This document shows positions 1 through 7,606 of a stretch of DNA of 32,340 nt, in pieces (within the stretch, counting starts at the first letter, position 1; each line of letters starts with the position of its first letter). The stretch spans positions 1 through 32,340 of the forward strand of contig CAIRBT010000031.1 in NCBI GenBank assembly GCA_903876875.1, in the 5' to 3' direction. This stretch comes from an uncultured Geobacteraceae bacterium. GTDB lineage: Bacteria > Desulfobacterota > Desulfuromonadia > Geobacterales > Pseudopelobacteraceae. The notes under the pieces are model-generated. The model did no database searches, was not told where the DNA came from, and saw nothing but the letters and a program-made list of their open reading frames with translations. Both the position numbers and the translations under genes were made by a program.

Positions 1-28
1 ATTAAGAAGAATCAGGAGAAGTAAGCAC

Positions 29-229
29 ATGGTAAACGGAACAGTAAAATGGTTTAACGACAGCAAGGGTTTTGGATTTCTTGAGCAGGAAGGTGGCGAG
101 GATGTATTCTGCCATTTCTCCGCAATCGCAGGCGAAGGTTTCAAATCCCTTGCAGAAGGTGATAGAGTAACTTTTGAAGTAACAAAGGGTCCGAAAGGGC
201 TTCAGGCCGCGAACGTAACAAGAATTTAA
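29..229 (+). CDS. Cold-shock domain protein (CspA family)
   Basis: A 66-residue protein that is a single cold-shock (OB-fold) domain. It shows both nucleic-acid binding motifs: KGFGFL (RNP1 type) at about residues 13-18 and DVFCHF (RNP2 type) at about 25-30. Proteins of this family bind single-stranded RNA and DNA in the cytoplasm and act as RNA chaperones, some induced by cold and some constitutive. The start is supported by an AGGAG ribosome site about 10 bases upstream. The gene stands alone and is followed by a strong intrinsic terminator. Genomes of this kind usually carry several csp paralogues, so a letter suffix cannot be assigned. Confidence 0.97.
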   Translation: MVNGTVKWFNDSKGFGFLEQEGGEDVFCHFSAIAGEGFKSLAEGDRVTFEVTKGPKGLQAANVTRI

Positions 230-252
230 GGTCTGCTTCGCAGCTAAACCAG

Positions 253-285
253 AAAAACCCCGGCTAATTACCGGGGTTTTTTTTT
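253..285 (+). terminator. Rho-independent terminator of the cold-shock gene
   Basis: An 11-bp perfect stem (253-263 with 271-281) around a 7-base loop, running into nine T residues. This is a classic strong intrinsic terminator 24 bases after the csp stop codon. Confidence 0.93.
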
Positions 286-290
286 GGGTA

Positions 291-324
291 AATAGCCCTC
301 TCCACGGTAGTAAAGAGGGCTATT
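291..324. repeat. Perfect 11-bp inverted repeat between convergent genes
   Basis: AATAGCCCTCT at 291-301 pairs with AGAGGGCTATT at 314-324 across a 12-base loop. It lies just past the csp terminator and 41 bases from the stop of the minus-strand YggT gene. Neither strand has a T-tract next to it, so it is not a standard intrinsic terminator. It may still act as a 3'-end stabilising hairpin or a weak terminator for the leftward gene. Confidence 0.6.
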
Positions 325-365
325 CAGAGTTGTCCAGAAAAACACGTACAAAGCGCGATGGTGAG

Positions 366-692
366 TTAGTAGCCGACCCTGACGGTCATGCTGGTGCTGA
401 GCAGGTAGTGATATGCGGTGTCAAACACGATGATCTGCAAGACATAGATGGCGGCAAAGGCCACCAGGGGGGACAAGTCCAGCATTCCGGTATCGGGCAT
501 ATGGCGACGAATACGACGGAGTACCGGATCGGTGACCCGGTAGACGAAGCTGACAAGCGGGTTGTACGGATCGGCATTGACCCATGAAATGATGACGTTG
601 GCGAGCAGCATGTACTTGTAAAGTGTCAACAGGCCGCTTGCCAGTTCAATAAGCTTGGCAAGTGCCAGCAGTATGTTAGCAAATAAAACCAT
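366..692 (-). CDS. YggT family membrane protein
   Basis: A 108-residue YggT-family integral membrane protein. A hydrophobic segment covers about residues 1-30. It is followed by the family signature region ISWVNADPYNPLVSFVYRVTDPVLRRIRRHMP, seen here as a W-x-x-A-D-P-x-N-P core and then T-D-P-x-L-R-R-I-R. A second hydrophobic segment lies near the C-terminus. The reading frame is open for 42 codons further upstream, but the start at 692 gives the usual family length and has a GGGAG ribosome site 8 bases ahead. YggT proteins have been linked to osmotic tolerance and cell-envelope or division functions, but their biochemistry is not settled. It is divergent from the TM2-like gene at 811, with 118 bases between the two starts. 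Confidence 0.88.
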   Translation of the reverse strand: MVLFANILLALAKLIELASGLLTLYKYMLLANVIISWVNADPYNPLVSFVYRVTDPVLRRIRRHMPDTGMLDLSPLVAFAAIYVLQIIVFDTAYHYLLSTSMTVRVGY

Positions 693-810
693 CAAAGTAC
701 TCCCGATAACCGACGAAATAATCCGCACTATGCCCCAATCCGGTGGTAAAGTCAAAAGGGAATCGGTTTCATTGAATACCTGTATACACACTAATGAAAG
801 GAAATTTCCC

Positions 811-1143
811 ATGAACAAGAAAATGACCGCCCTGCTGCTTTCCGCGTTGGTGCTGCCCGGACTTGGCCAGCTCTATCTTGGTCGGAAAATGCTCGGGGGT
901 ATAATTATTGTGCTCGTCAATCTGGTGCTTTTACTGGCTCTCTTTGTCCTCTTGCGGGGACTTTCGCCGGTAATTGCCGCCCAGATTGCCGGTGATGCCA
1001 TTACCATAACCACCGCTGAGGTTATGGGCTCTCTTGAGACGACCAGCGGATTCGGAAAAACGGTTTTAGTGGCATTTTTCATTCTCTGGACGTTTTCCGT
1101 TGTCGATGTCCTTAAATTCGCGGGAAAACAGCCGGAAGAGTGA
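811..1143 (+). CDS. Small TM2-like membrane protein
   Basis: A 110-residue hydrophobic protein. Near the N-terminus it has a P-G-L-G-Q-L-Y-L-G-R-K motif between two hydrophobic stretches (about residues 7-21 and 27-48), which resembles TM2-type and related small membrane domains. A third hydrophobic segment lies at about residues 84-101. The start is the ATG at 811, with AAAGGAAA about 8 bases ahead. The frame is open further upstream, but that part overlaps the divergent YggT promoter region and its start. Function is unknown. Its neighbours give no pathway clue. Confidence 0.75.
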   Translation: MNKKMTALLLSALVLPGLGQLYLGRKMLGGIIIVLVNLVLLLALFVLLRGLSPVIAAQIAGDAITITTAEVMGSLETTSGFGKTVLVAFFILWTFSVVDVLKFAGKQPEE

Positions 1144-1245
1144 GTGACTGTCTTGACAAACGGTGTTTTTTTATGAGACAAGGGATGGTGTTTACTTAAA
1201 ATAAAATTCGTCCGCAGCGTCAGGTCGGACGGAACCGGGGTTTAT

Positions 1246-2229
1246 ATGATCATCTCAAAAATTATCGGCAGCGGCTCCTGCCTGCCAGACCGGGTTATAC
1301 CCAACAGTCATTTCGATTATCTGGTCGAAAATGCCGATGAATGGATATTCAGCCGTACCGGTATCCGGGAACGTCGTTTTGCCCATGCCGATCAGTCTAC
1401 GTCGGATCTGGCAACTGTTGCCGCACGAAATGCTCTGGAAAGAGCCGGGCTGTCTGCATCAGACGTTGATTGTATCGTGGTGGGAACTTCAACCCCGGAT
1501 ATGACTCTGCCATCAACCGCCTGTATGGTTCAGGAAAATATCGGGGCTAAAAATGCTTTTGCTTTTGATGTAAATGCGGTCTGTTCCAGCTTTGTCTATG
1601 CATTGGAAATTGCCGACAACTTCATTAAGTGCGGAAAGTATAAAACGGTAATGGCCATCGGTGCTGATACCTATTCAAAAATTCTTGATTTCAACGACAA
1701 GAACAGCTGTCCCCTCTTTGGTGATGGAGCCGGTGCCGCTATCCTGAGTGCCGGAGGTGATGCAAACACCGGAGTCCAGCATACCTACATGCGGAGTGAC
1801 GGCAAGGGATGGCCCCTCATTCAGGTGCCCTCCTCCGGCTCACGGGCTCCGGTGACTTCGGCGACCATAGAGGCTCGTGAAATTTATTTTCAGATGGCCG
1901 GTAAACAGGTCTACGTTTTTGCGACGGAGGTTATTCCGGACATTATCAACACCCTCTGCGCCCGGGGAGGGATCACTCCGGCAGATCTGGACTACATCAT
2001 TCCGCACCAGGCCAATGTGCGGATGATCGACTTCATCTCCAAGAAGAGCGGTTTTCCCAAGGAACGCTTTTTGCTGAATCTTGACCGCTGTGGCAATACG
2101 TCGGCCGCATCGGTGGCACTGGTGCTGGATGAAAATCTTCGCAACGGCACCATCAAACCGGGGAATCTCATCCTGGCCATGGGTTTTGGTGGCGGACTCA
2201 CCTGGGGGGGGCTGCTCATCAGGATGTAA
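1246..2229 (+). CDS. fabH: 3-oxoacyl-ACP synthase III (FabH family)
   Basis: A 327-residue thiolase-fold condensing enzyme. The catalytic triad is visible: Cys113 (in DVNAVCSSF), His254 (in PHQAN) and Asn284 (in GNTSAAS). An FGDGAGAA motif sits at about 158-165 and a glycine-rich MGFGGGLTWG near the end. FabH starts fatty-acid synthesis by condensing acetyl-CoA (or another acyl-CoA) with malonyl-ACP. Length and motifs are typical. No plsX, fabD or acpP lies nearby, so this may be a stand-alone paralogue rather than the fab-cluster copy, and its priming substrate cannot be read from sequence. The start ATG is preceded by a GGGG stretch that could serve as a weak ribosome site. Confidence 0.9.
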   Translation: MIISKIIGSGSCLPDRVIPNSHFDYLVENADEWIFSRTGIRERRFAHADQSTSDLATVAARNALERAGLSASDVDCIVVGTSTPDMTLPSTACMVQENIGAKNAFAFDVNAVCSSFVYALEIADNFIKCGKYKTVMAIGADTYSKILDFNDKNSCPLFGDGAGAAILSAGGDANTGVQHTYMRSDGKGWPLIQVPSSGSRAPVTSATIEAREIYFQMAGKQVYVFATEVIPDIINTLCARGGITPADLDYIIPHQANVRMIDFISKKSGFPKERFLLNLDRCGNTSAASVALVLDENLRNGTIKPGNLILAMGFGGGLTWGGLLIRM

Positions 2230-2235
2230 CGGCTC

Positions 2236-2403
2236 CTAGGAGTCTGTCGGCCTTAGGGAATCGTCGCGAAAATTCGGCTGGGCGAGAGCAGATTTCGACG
2301 ATTTTGAAGGTCAATAGTCGTTCTATTGACCGAAAAAGCGGTGAAATATGATCAGTTCAGACGGATTTGCAGCAGATTCCTCCTAAGTCCGACAGGCTCC
2401 TAG
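2236..2403. mobile_element. MITE-like element with imperfect terminal inverted repeats
   Basis: A 168-bp non-autonomous element. The left end reads CTAGGAGTCTGTCGGCCTTA and the reverse complement of the right end reads CTAGGAGCCTGTCGGACTTA, so 18 of the outer 20 bases match. The similarity continues more loosely inward, with GAATC after a 2-base offset. In the middle, GGTCAATAG at 2309-2317 and CTATTGACC at 2323-2331 form a perfect 9-bp stem with a 5-base loop. There is no coding capacity. It fills the gap between convergent fabH and the methyltransferase gene. Its right end runs into that gene and supplies the last six codons and the stop. No target-site duplication was identified. Calling it a MITE is an inference from structure. 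Confidence 0.72.
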
Positions 2404-3438
2404 TCCCTCTCCGGCGATAAAGCTCTTCAACCCCTCTGCTTCAAGAAGTGCCCGCAGCCAATCCTGCGGGCATTTTTTCTTCCACCCCCCATGAAAATGA
2501 TCGGCAATCAACAGTAAGCCCCCCGGTTTCAGCAGTGTGGTCAGGTTGCGGAGTGTCCGTGCGATCTGCTCCCTGTCGCTGATAATGGGGCCACCAAGCA
2601 GGCCATTACAGACAATGATTGAAAAGGGGGACACCGTGCCGGGCGTAACCGGGATGGTCAGGTCGGCACAGCGGAACTTCAGGGCAGCGTCCCCTCCCCG
2701 TTTACGCAACGTACGGGCCAGCATGAGTGAAAATTCCTCCCTTCTCTGGTCGTGGGGAAACCGACCCTGGTTGGCGCACCACACCTCCAGCGGTTCTATG
2801 GTCCACCCTTCCATGCGTAGGTGCCGGGGATCAATCCCCCCCTCTATCAGTTGCAATGCCAGCAGGCGGGTTTCTTCGCCGGTGCCGCAGGCGGCATCGA
2901 GGATGGTGGGGGCTTCCCTGCCACTACGGGTAAGCCACTGCCGGATAAACGCTTGTTGTTCCGGATAGCGCCCTTCCCTGCCATAGAAACGCTCCGGCAG
3001 GAAGGAGGCCAGTAGAAAGATGGCCAGCAGTTCCCGATCGGTCAGGAGCGCATCCAGTAATGTTGCCGGATTGGCAGAGAACTGTAACCGGGGGGGGAGG
3101 AGCGAAAAGGTGTCTGCCCAACTGGGGGAATGATAAAAGGGGGTAGCCGAAAGGAGTGGTGGAGAGGGGAGTGCCGCCCGATAGAGCCGGTTGAAGAGGT
3201 TCGTAAGGGGGGAAATCGGCAGATACAGCTCACACTGACAGCGAATTTCCCGGGTGACTATTAAGCCGGGTGCCGGCAGTGGTTCAGGAGAGGTGGCAGC
3301 ATAGCTATGAAACTGCTGTCGGAGCCGTGTTATGGCGGACTGGAAGCGTTCCGGGTCAACGACGGTAATAAGCTGGTCAAGGGTAGTGACGTCCAAAGAG
3401 AGGTCAGTAACGGTGAAGGGGACGGTACAGGGTGTCAC
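2383..3438 (-). CDS. CheR-like SAM-dependent methyltransferase
   Basis: A 351-residue protein. Residues 1 to about 150 are of unknown type. From about residue 175 there is a class I methyltransferase domain: motif I ILDAACGTGEE binds S-adenosylmethionine, and the later segments PFSIIVCNGLL and LKPGGLLLIAD fit motifs IV to VI. The ACGTGEE-type motif followed by a helix and an acidic turn resembles CheR and related methyltransferases, but a chemotaxis role is not implied. The GTG start at 3438 overlaps the end of mqnE by 35 bp, so the two are probably translationally coupled. The last residues (L-G-A-C-R-T) and the stop are encoded by the inverted-repeat element, so the native C-terminus has probably been altered. 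Substrate unknown. Confidence 0.75.
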   Translation of the reverse strand: MTPCTVPFTVTDLSLDVTTLDQLITVVDPERFQSAITRLRQQFHSYAATSPEPLPAPGLIVTREIRCQCELYLPISPLTNLFNRLYRAALPSPPLLSATPFYHSPSWADTFSLLPPRLQFSANPATLLDALLTDRELLAIFLLASFLPERFYGREGRYPEQQAFIRQWLTRSGREAPTILDAACGTGEETRLLALQLIEGGIDPRHLRMEGWTIEPLEVWCANQGRFPHDQRREEFSLMLARTLRKRGGDAALKFRCADLTIPVTPGTVSPFSIIVCNGLLGGPIISDREQIARTLRNLTTLLKPGGLLLIADHFHGGWKKKCPQDWLRALLEAEGLKSFIAGEGLGACRT

Positions 3439-4483
3439 GTTCCACCGGAGTTTTGCCGCTATTTTTAATCAGGCGGATAATGCCCTCCTTGGTCAGGGAC
3501 TGGGGACTCATGGCACCCGCCTCATGGCCGATTTTTTCTTCTACCACGGTACCGTCAAGATCATTGACTCCGAAGGAGAGCGAGACTTGGGCTATTTTTT
3601 CCCCCAACATGATCCAATAAGCCTTGATGTGGTCAAAATTATCAAGAAAAATCCGGGCAATGGCCAGTGTCTTCAGGTCATCAATGCCGGAACTCCCTGT
3701 AATGTCGAGATGTAGATCTGAGTTTTCGGTCTGAAATGCCAACGGAATAAAAGCCTGGAAGCCGCCGGTTTCATCCTGAAGCGTGCGGAGCAAATCCATG
3801 TGGGCGACACGGTCACTGTGGCTTTCCACATGACCATAGAGCATGGTGGCATTGGTTTTCAAGCCGAGGCGGTGAGCCTGTTTGATAATAGCAAGCCACT
3901 GCTCACCCGATATTTTTTCCGGACAAATCTTCTGCCGCACCTCCGCAACCAGTATTTCCGCCCCCCCTCCTGGCAGGGAGGAGAGTCCGGCAGCCATAAG
4001 GCGGGTCAGTACCTGTTCGATGGTGAGGCCGGAAATGCGGGAGAAGTATTCGATCTCTACGGCGGTAAATGCCTTGATGTGGAGTTTTGGGGCCGCAGCG
4101 GTGATAGCTCGCAGCACCTCTTCATAGTATTCAAACGTCAAATCGGGATGGAGCCCGCCGACGATATGGACTTCGGTGGCACCCTCTCCTTCGGCTTCCC
4201 GGGCCCGGCGGCAGATTTCATCAAGTGCCAGGGTATAGGCACCCTCTTCACCGACGGTGCGGGAAAAGGCGCAGAAGGCGCAGCGATTGACACAGATGTT
4301 GGTGGGGTTGATGTGACGGTTAACGTTGAAATAGACGTGGGAACCGTTTATTCGCTCGTTTGCCAAAGCAGCCAGTTCGCCAACAGCAAGCAGATCGGCG
4401 GAGGTGAACAGATGCAGGGCTTCGTCGGTGCTAATACGCTGGCCGCTGTGGACTTTCAGGGAAATGGTATCGAAGGTTGTCAT
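3404..4483 (-). CDS. mqnE: Aminofutalosine synthase, radical SAM (MqnE)
   Basis: A 359-residue radical SAM enzyme. Cys64, Cys68 and Cys71 form the CxxxCxxC motif for the 4Fe-4S cluster (in NICVNRCAFCAF). The MqnE-type signatures follow: HIVGGLHPDL, HIKAFTAVEI, LPGGGAEI and a late GVNDLDGTVVEEKIGHEAG region. MqnE joins 3-[(1-carboxyvinyl)oxy]benzoate and SAM to make aminofutalosine, an early step of menaquinone synthesis by the futalosine route. Anaerobically respiring bacteria of this group use menaquinone. CofH and MqnC are relatives, but the HIKAFTAVEI and LPGGGAEI block fits MqnE best. The ATG has no obvious ribosome site. The 3' end overlaps the methyltransferase gene. Confidence 0.88.
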   Translation of the reverse strand: MTTFDTISLKVHSGQRISTDEALHLFTSADLLAVGELAALANERINGSHVYFNVNRHINPTNICVNRCAFCAFSRTVGEEGAYTLALDEICRRAREAEGEGATEVHIVGGLHPDLTFEYYEEVLRAITAAAPKLHIKAFTAVEIEYFSRISGLTIEQVLTRLMAAGLSSLPGGGAEILVAEVRQKICPEKISGEQWLAIIKQAHRLGLKTNATMLYGHVESHSDRVAHMDLLRTLQDETGGFQAFIPLAFQTENSDLHLDITGSSGIDDLKTLAIARIFLDNFDHIKAYWIMLGEKIAQVSLSFGVNDLDGTVVEEKIGHEAGAMSPQSLTKEGIIRLIKNSGKTPVERDTLYRPLHRY

Positions 4484-4544
4484 GGGGTGAGTCTACGAAA
4501 AAGCGGCCATTAGTGCAAGAGGAAAGCTACCTGTTGCAAGGTGA

Positions 4545-4574
4545 AGGGGGAGAAGTATTTCGACTTCTCCCCCT
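4545..4574. terminator. 12-bp perfect hairpin, likely terminator of the flagellin gene
   Basis: AGGGGGAGAAGT (4545-4556) and ACTTCTCCCCCT (4563-4574) pair perfectly around a 6-base loop. It lies 44 bases past the stop of the leftward flagellin gene and upstream of mqnE. On the minus strand it is followed only by a short, interrupted T-rich stretch, so termination would rely on the very stable GC-rich stem. Confidence 0.7.
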
Positions 4575-4617
4575 CTTTGCCATTCTCAGTGCTGCCGACA
4601 CTATTTCATAGTGTGGC

Positions 4618-5433
4618 TTAGAAGAGTTTAAGCACCGACTGGGAGGCCTGGGAAGAAAGGCTCAGAGCTGTGGTGCCGAGGGACTGACGTGTCTGGAGGG
4701 CCAGCATGTTTGCGCCTTCCTGATTCATATCGGCCAGGGTCAGGCTATCTGCCCCGACCTGTAGGGTGTTTATCATGGAGTCCGTGAACGTCTGACGGGT
4801 GGTGATGGTGGTCAGGTTACTCGCCAGTGAAGATGATTGGGTGCGCAGGGTAGTCAGTGCGGCATCCATGAAAGAGTTGGTACTGGCGGCGTTGCCGCTG
4901 GTCATCCAGCTCCCTGCGGAAGAAACGCCCAGGGTTGACGCATCGGCACCGAAGCCGTTGACGGTCAGATTGGCGTCGCCGGTTTTCTGGCTGAATTCAA
5001 TTGACAGGGTACCGGCAGTCAGCAGGTTGGTACCACGATAGCCGGCGTCACTTGCCAGCGTGGTAATCTGGCTGGCAATGGTGTTGAACTGGGTTTCGTA
5101 GGTGGCCTGGGACAAGGTGTCGTTGGATGCGGCGGCGGCACTGGCAAGACCTTTTGCTGACTGAATCAGCGCCGTAATGGCACTGATGCCGTTATCAGCA
5201 CTCTTGATTGTCTGTACCGCCTCGCTCATACCATCTTTACGGTCGGTCAAGTCGCTTGCGCGGTTGGTTGCGGCCTGGGCGGCAAAGAAGTTGGTGGGGT
5301 TGTCGAGTGCGGTATTGACTTTCTTACCACTACTCAAACGACTTTGCGTCTGCGTGACCTGGGTGGCCGTCTGTTGCAGGGCGAGGAGATTGTTCCTCAT
5401 ACCTGCGGTGAGCGAGATGTCTGAGATTGCCAT
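4618..5433 (-). CDS. Short flagellin, alphaproteobacterial type
   Basis: A 271-residue flagellin. The N-terminal D0/D1 coiled-coil region (about residues 1-130) carries the hallmark SRLSSGKKVNTALDNPTNFFAAQ segment, and the C-terminal D0 region ends in a Q-A-S-Q-S-V-L-K-L-F tail. The central variable region is very short. The LDNP-x-x-FFAAQ and SVLxLF forms are those of Caulobacter and Magnetospirillum flagellins rather than the long enteric type. The start chosen is 5433, because AAAGGAG lies 7 bases upstream and the N-terminus then matches the family. The frame is open 20 codons further up, but those residues are basic and unlike flagellin. No other flagellar gene is in the window, so this is an isolated filament gene. 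Confidence 0.92.
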   Translation of the reverse strand: MAISDISLTAGMRNNLLALQQTATQVTQTQSRLSSGKKVNTALDNPTNFFAAQAATNRASDLTDRKDGMSEAVQTIKSADNGISAITALIQSAKGLASAAAASNDTLSQATYETQFNTIASQITTLASDAGYRGTNLLTAGTLSIEFSQKTGDANLTVNGFGADASTLGVSSAGSWMTSGNAASTNSFMDAALTTLRTQSSSLASNLTTITTRQTFTDSMINTLQVGADSLTLADMNQEGANMLALQTRQSLGTTALSLSSQASQSVLKLF

Positions 5434-5494
5434 GATAATGCTCCTTTTCTGGTGTATCCGAATAGATCGGACGCGCTTTCTGCGCTTACACACC

Positions 5495-5502
5495 TTGTCG
5501 GC
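5495..5502 (-). promoter_or_regulatory. Possible sigma-28 -10 element for the flagellin gene
   Basis: The minus strand reads GCCGACAA, one base from the flagellar sigma-28 -10 consensus GCCGATAA, 61 bases upstream of the flagellin start. No good TAAA element lies 15 bases upstream of it, so the call is weak. Confidence 0.3.
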
Positions 5503-5535
5503 TTAACAGGGCAAAAACTGTAATAAATAAATCTT

Positions 5536-6537
5536 TTAACAGCCTTTTGAAAGGGCAGTAGCCATTTTGATAGCCGCCAGCAGGCTCGCCGTCGAGGCGG
5601 TGCCGGTTCCGGCCAGATTATAGGCGGTGCCATGATCCACCGAGGTGCGGATGATGGGGAGCCCCAGGGTTACATTGACTGCGTCATCAAAATGGAGCAG
5701 CTTGAGGGGAATCAGTCCCTGGTCGTGGTACATAGCGACCACACCGTCGTAGGCACCCTGCCGGGCAAAATGAAACAGGGTGTCTGCCGAGAGGGGGCCT
5801 TCCGCGTTAATCCCCCTGCGGCGGGCTTCGGCAATGGCTGGCGCAATAATGTCAGTCTCCTCATGACCGAACTTTCCCGCTTCGCCACAATGGGGGTTGA
5901 GAGCTAATACGGCCAGGCGGGGAGTGGCGATGCCGGTGAGCCGGGAAACACCCGCCGCCGTGATCCGAATCGTTTTCAGAACCTGCTCAAAGGTAACCAG
6001 GCGGGGGACGTTGGCAAGGGCTTCGTGGATGGTAACCAGGCTGACCCGGAGGATGTCACCGGCCAGCATCATCACGAAATCGTCGCTGCCGCATAACTCG
6101 GCCAGCAGTTCCGTATGCCCCGGGTAGTCATGGCCGGCCCGGTGCATGGCTTCTTTACTGATGGGGGCGGTTGCCATGGCGGCCACCCTGCCGTCGAGGC
6201 AGAGACGGGCTCCGTGGCAGATGTAGCGGAATACCGCATCGCCAGCCGCTGGGGAGGGGTTGCCGAACATAATATCCTCCTCCGCCAGGTGGGACAGTGC
6301 CAGCAGGGGGATGGTACCGGAGGGGACAGCAGCGAGCTCGTCAATGTCTCCCCGTTCCGTAATGGTCAGCGGAGATGCACAGATGGCGATTGCCCGCTCA
6401 AGTGCCCTGCGGTCACCGATAACCAGCGGGCGACAGATGGCTGCGATGTCCGGAGAGTGCAGGGCTTTGACAATGATTTCCGGGCCGATGCCGGAGGGAT
6501 CACCCATGGTGATGGCGATAATGGGCAGAGGGGGCAT
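5536..6537 (-). CDS. pdxA: 4-hydroxythreonine-4-phosphate dehydrogenase family (PdxA)
   Basis: A 333-residue PdxA-family dehydrogenase. It opens with the typical ITMGDPSGIGPE motif. The three metal-binding histidines are His171 (TIHEALA), His216 (NPHCGE) and His271 (MYHDQG), each shifted by five from the E. coli ligands. PdxA oxidises 4-phosphohydroxy-L-threonine in the DXP-dependent pyridoxal phosphate pathway. It is the last gene of a minus-strand operon: only three bases separate it from the end of cbiG. Relatives called PdxA2 act on 4-phosphoerythronate or threonate, usually beside a DUF1537 kinase, and none is present here, which favours vitamin B6. Pairing with corrin genes is unusual. 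Confidence 0.9.
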   Translation of the reverse strand: MPPLPIIAITMGDPSGIGPEIIVKALHSPDIAAICRPLVIGDRRALERAIAICASPLTITERGDIDELAAVPSGTIPLLALSHLAEEDIMFGNPSPAAGDAVFRYICHGARLCLDGRVAAMATAPISKEAMHRAGHDYPGHTELLAELCGSDDFVMMLAGDILRVSLVTIHEALANVPRLVTFEQVLKTIRITAAGVSRLTGIATPRLAVLALNPHCGEAGKFGHEETDIIAPAIAEARRRGINAEGPLSADTLFHFARQGAYDGVVAMYHDQGLIPLKLLHFDDAVNVTLGLPIIRTSVDHGTAYNLAGTGTASTASLLAAIKMATALSKGC

Positions 6538-6540
6538 GGT

Positions 6541-7605
6541 TTACTCTCCAGGGCACTGGGCAATTGCCAGCGTTACATTGGCTGATTTTACCTTGCAAAG
6601 CAGCAGGTACCCCCCCTCTGAAGCCAGCAGTGCCGCCGGTTCGGCAACTCCGGTGGCACCAACCGCTGTCAGGACATAGGGAGAGGGGGGAGATGGGCAG
6701 ACAACCCGGTTTAACTGTTCGCTGGTGAAACAGCGGAGCGGTACGCCGCACTGCTGTGCAAACTCCAGTAACCCCGGTTCATCCCCCTTTGCCGTGATGG
6801 TGGCAATGCTGCAGACGCTTTTTAATGAAAGGGATTGCTCCCGTAGATGGCCAGTGACAAATTCTTCGATCTCACGAGCCGGAGTTCCCCGGTTGCAGCC
6901 GATGCCAAGCACCAGATTGGCCGGGCGGAGAATCAATACCTCCCCCGGTAGTTCGGGAATCGTTTCCTGTCGGTTGGTGACAAGGATGAAGCCCCGGGCA
7001 CCGCTCACACGGGCTTCGGCACAGGTGTCATGGCGACTGATGGTATCATGGCCATGGAGCTGTTTGAAAAGGAGATTGTCCGGATCAATCAGGGCGATGG
7101 GATGGTGATCGAGCAGCAGTCTGTTGAGATGCTTGATCTGGCCGATATCGTCAATGACCAGCCCCGATTCCTGGGCCAGCATATCAAAGGAGGGGAGGTT
7201 ATTGGTGTCGGTGGCGGTGGTAATGACCGGCAGGGCACCGGTAATTTCTCCGCACTGGCGGGCGAGCCGGTTGGCTCCCCCCAGATGGCCGGACAGGAGC
7301 GGAATGGCAAAGGTTCCCGCCTCATCCATAACCACAACCGCCGGGTCACGCTCCTTCGAGTGCAGCAGGGGGGCAATCATTCTGACCACGATGCCGGTGG
7401 CCATAATCAGGATGAAGCCGTCAACACCATGCCAGAGCGAGGTGATGAGGCTCCGCAGATCGGTGGAGTGAAATGTCTGACACCCTTCTCCCCCCTGTTC
7501 AACGTAACGGTTGGAAACGTGGAGTGCAGAACCGGGTAGGCTTTCGGTTAGCACTTTCCCCAGTCTGGCTCCCCGGGCGGTTATGGCGATGATGGCCGTT
7601 GCCAT
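6541..7605 (-). CDS. cbiG: Cobalt-precorrin-5A hydrolase (CbiG)
   Basis: A 354-residue CbiG. The N-terminal and central parts carry the family motifs FILIMATGIVVRMIAPLL and PLLSGHLGGANRLA. The C-terminal domain begins at about residue 245 with LVLGIGCNRGT and ends with a T-A-V-G-x-x-G-V-A-E-P-A-A-L motif. CbiG opens the delta-lactone of cobalt-precorrin-5A and releases a two-carbon fragment in the anaerobic (early cobalt) cobalamin pathway. The start at 7605 leaves one base after the cbiF stop codon. The frame is open 36 codons further upstream, but that part overlaps cbiF and is unlike the family. Translational coupling to cbiF is likely. Confidence 0.93.
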   Translation of the reverse strand: MATAIIAITARGARLGKVLTESLPGSALHVSNRYVEQGGEGCQTFHSTDLRSLITSLWHGVDGFILIMATGIVVRMIAPLLHSKERDPAVVVMDEAGTFAIPLLSGHLGGANRLARQCGEITGALPVITTATDTNNLPSFDMLAQESGLVIDDIGQIKHLNRLLLDHHPIALIDPDNLLFKQLHGHDTISRHDTCAEARVSGARGFILVTNRQETIPELPGEVLILRPANLVLGIGCNRGTPAREIEEFVTGHLREQSLSLKSVCSIATITAKGDEPGLLEFAQQCGVPLRCFTSEQLNRVVCPSPPSPYVLTAVGATGVAEPAALLASEGGYLLLCKVKSANVTLAIAQCPGE

Positions 7606-7606
7606 C

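Noticed and set aside
3800-4513. Long plus-strand open frame of 237 codons opposite mqnE
   Set aside because: It is antisense to a well-conserved radical SAM enzyme, has no ribosome site, and its translation is compositionally odd. It is a shadow of mqnE.
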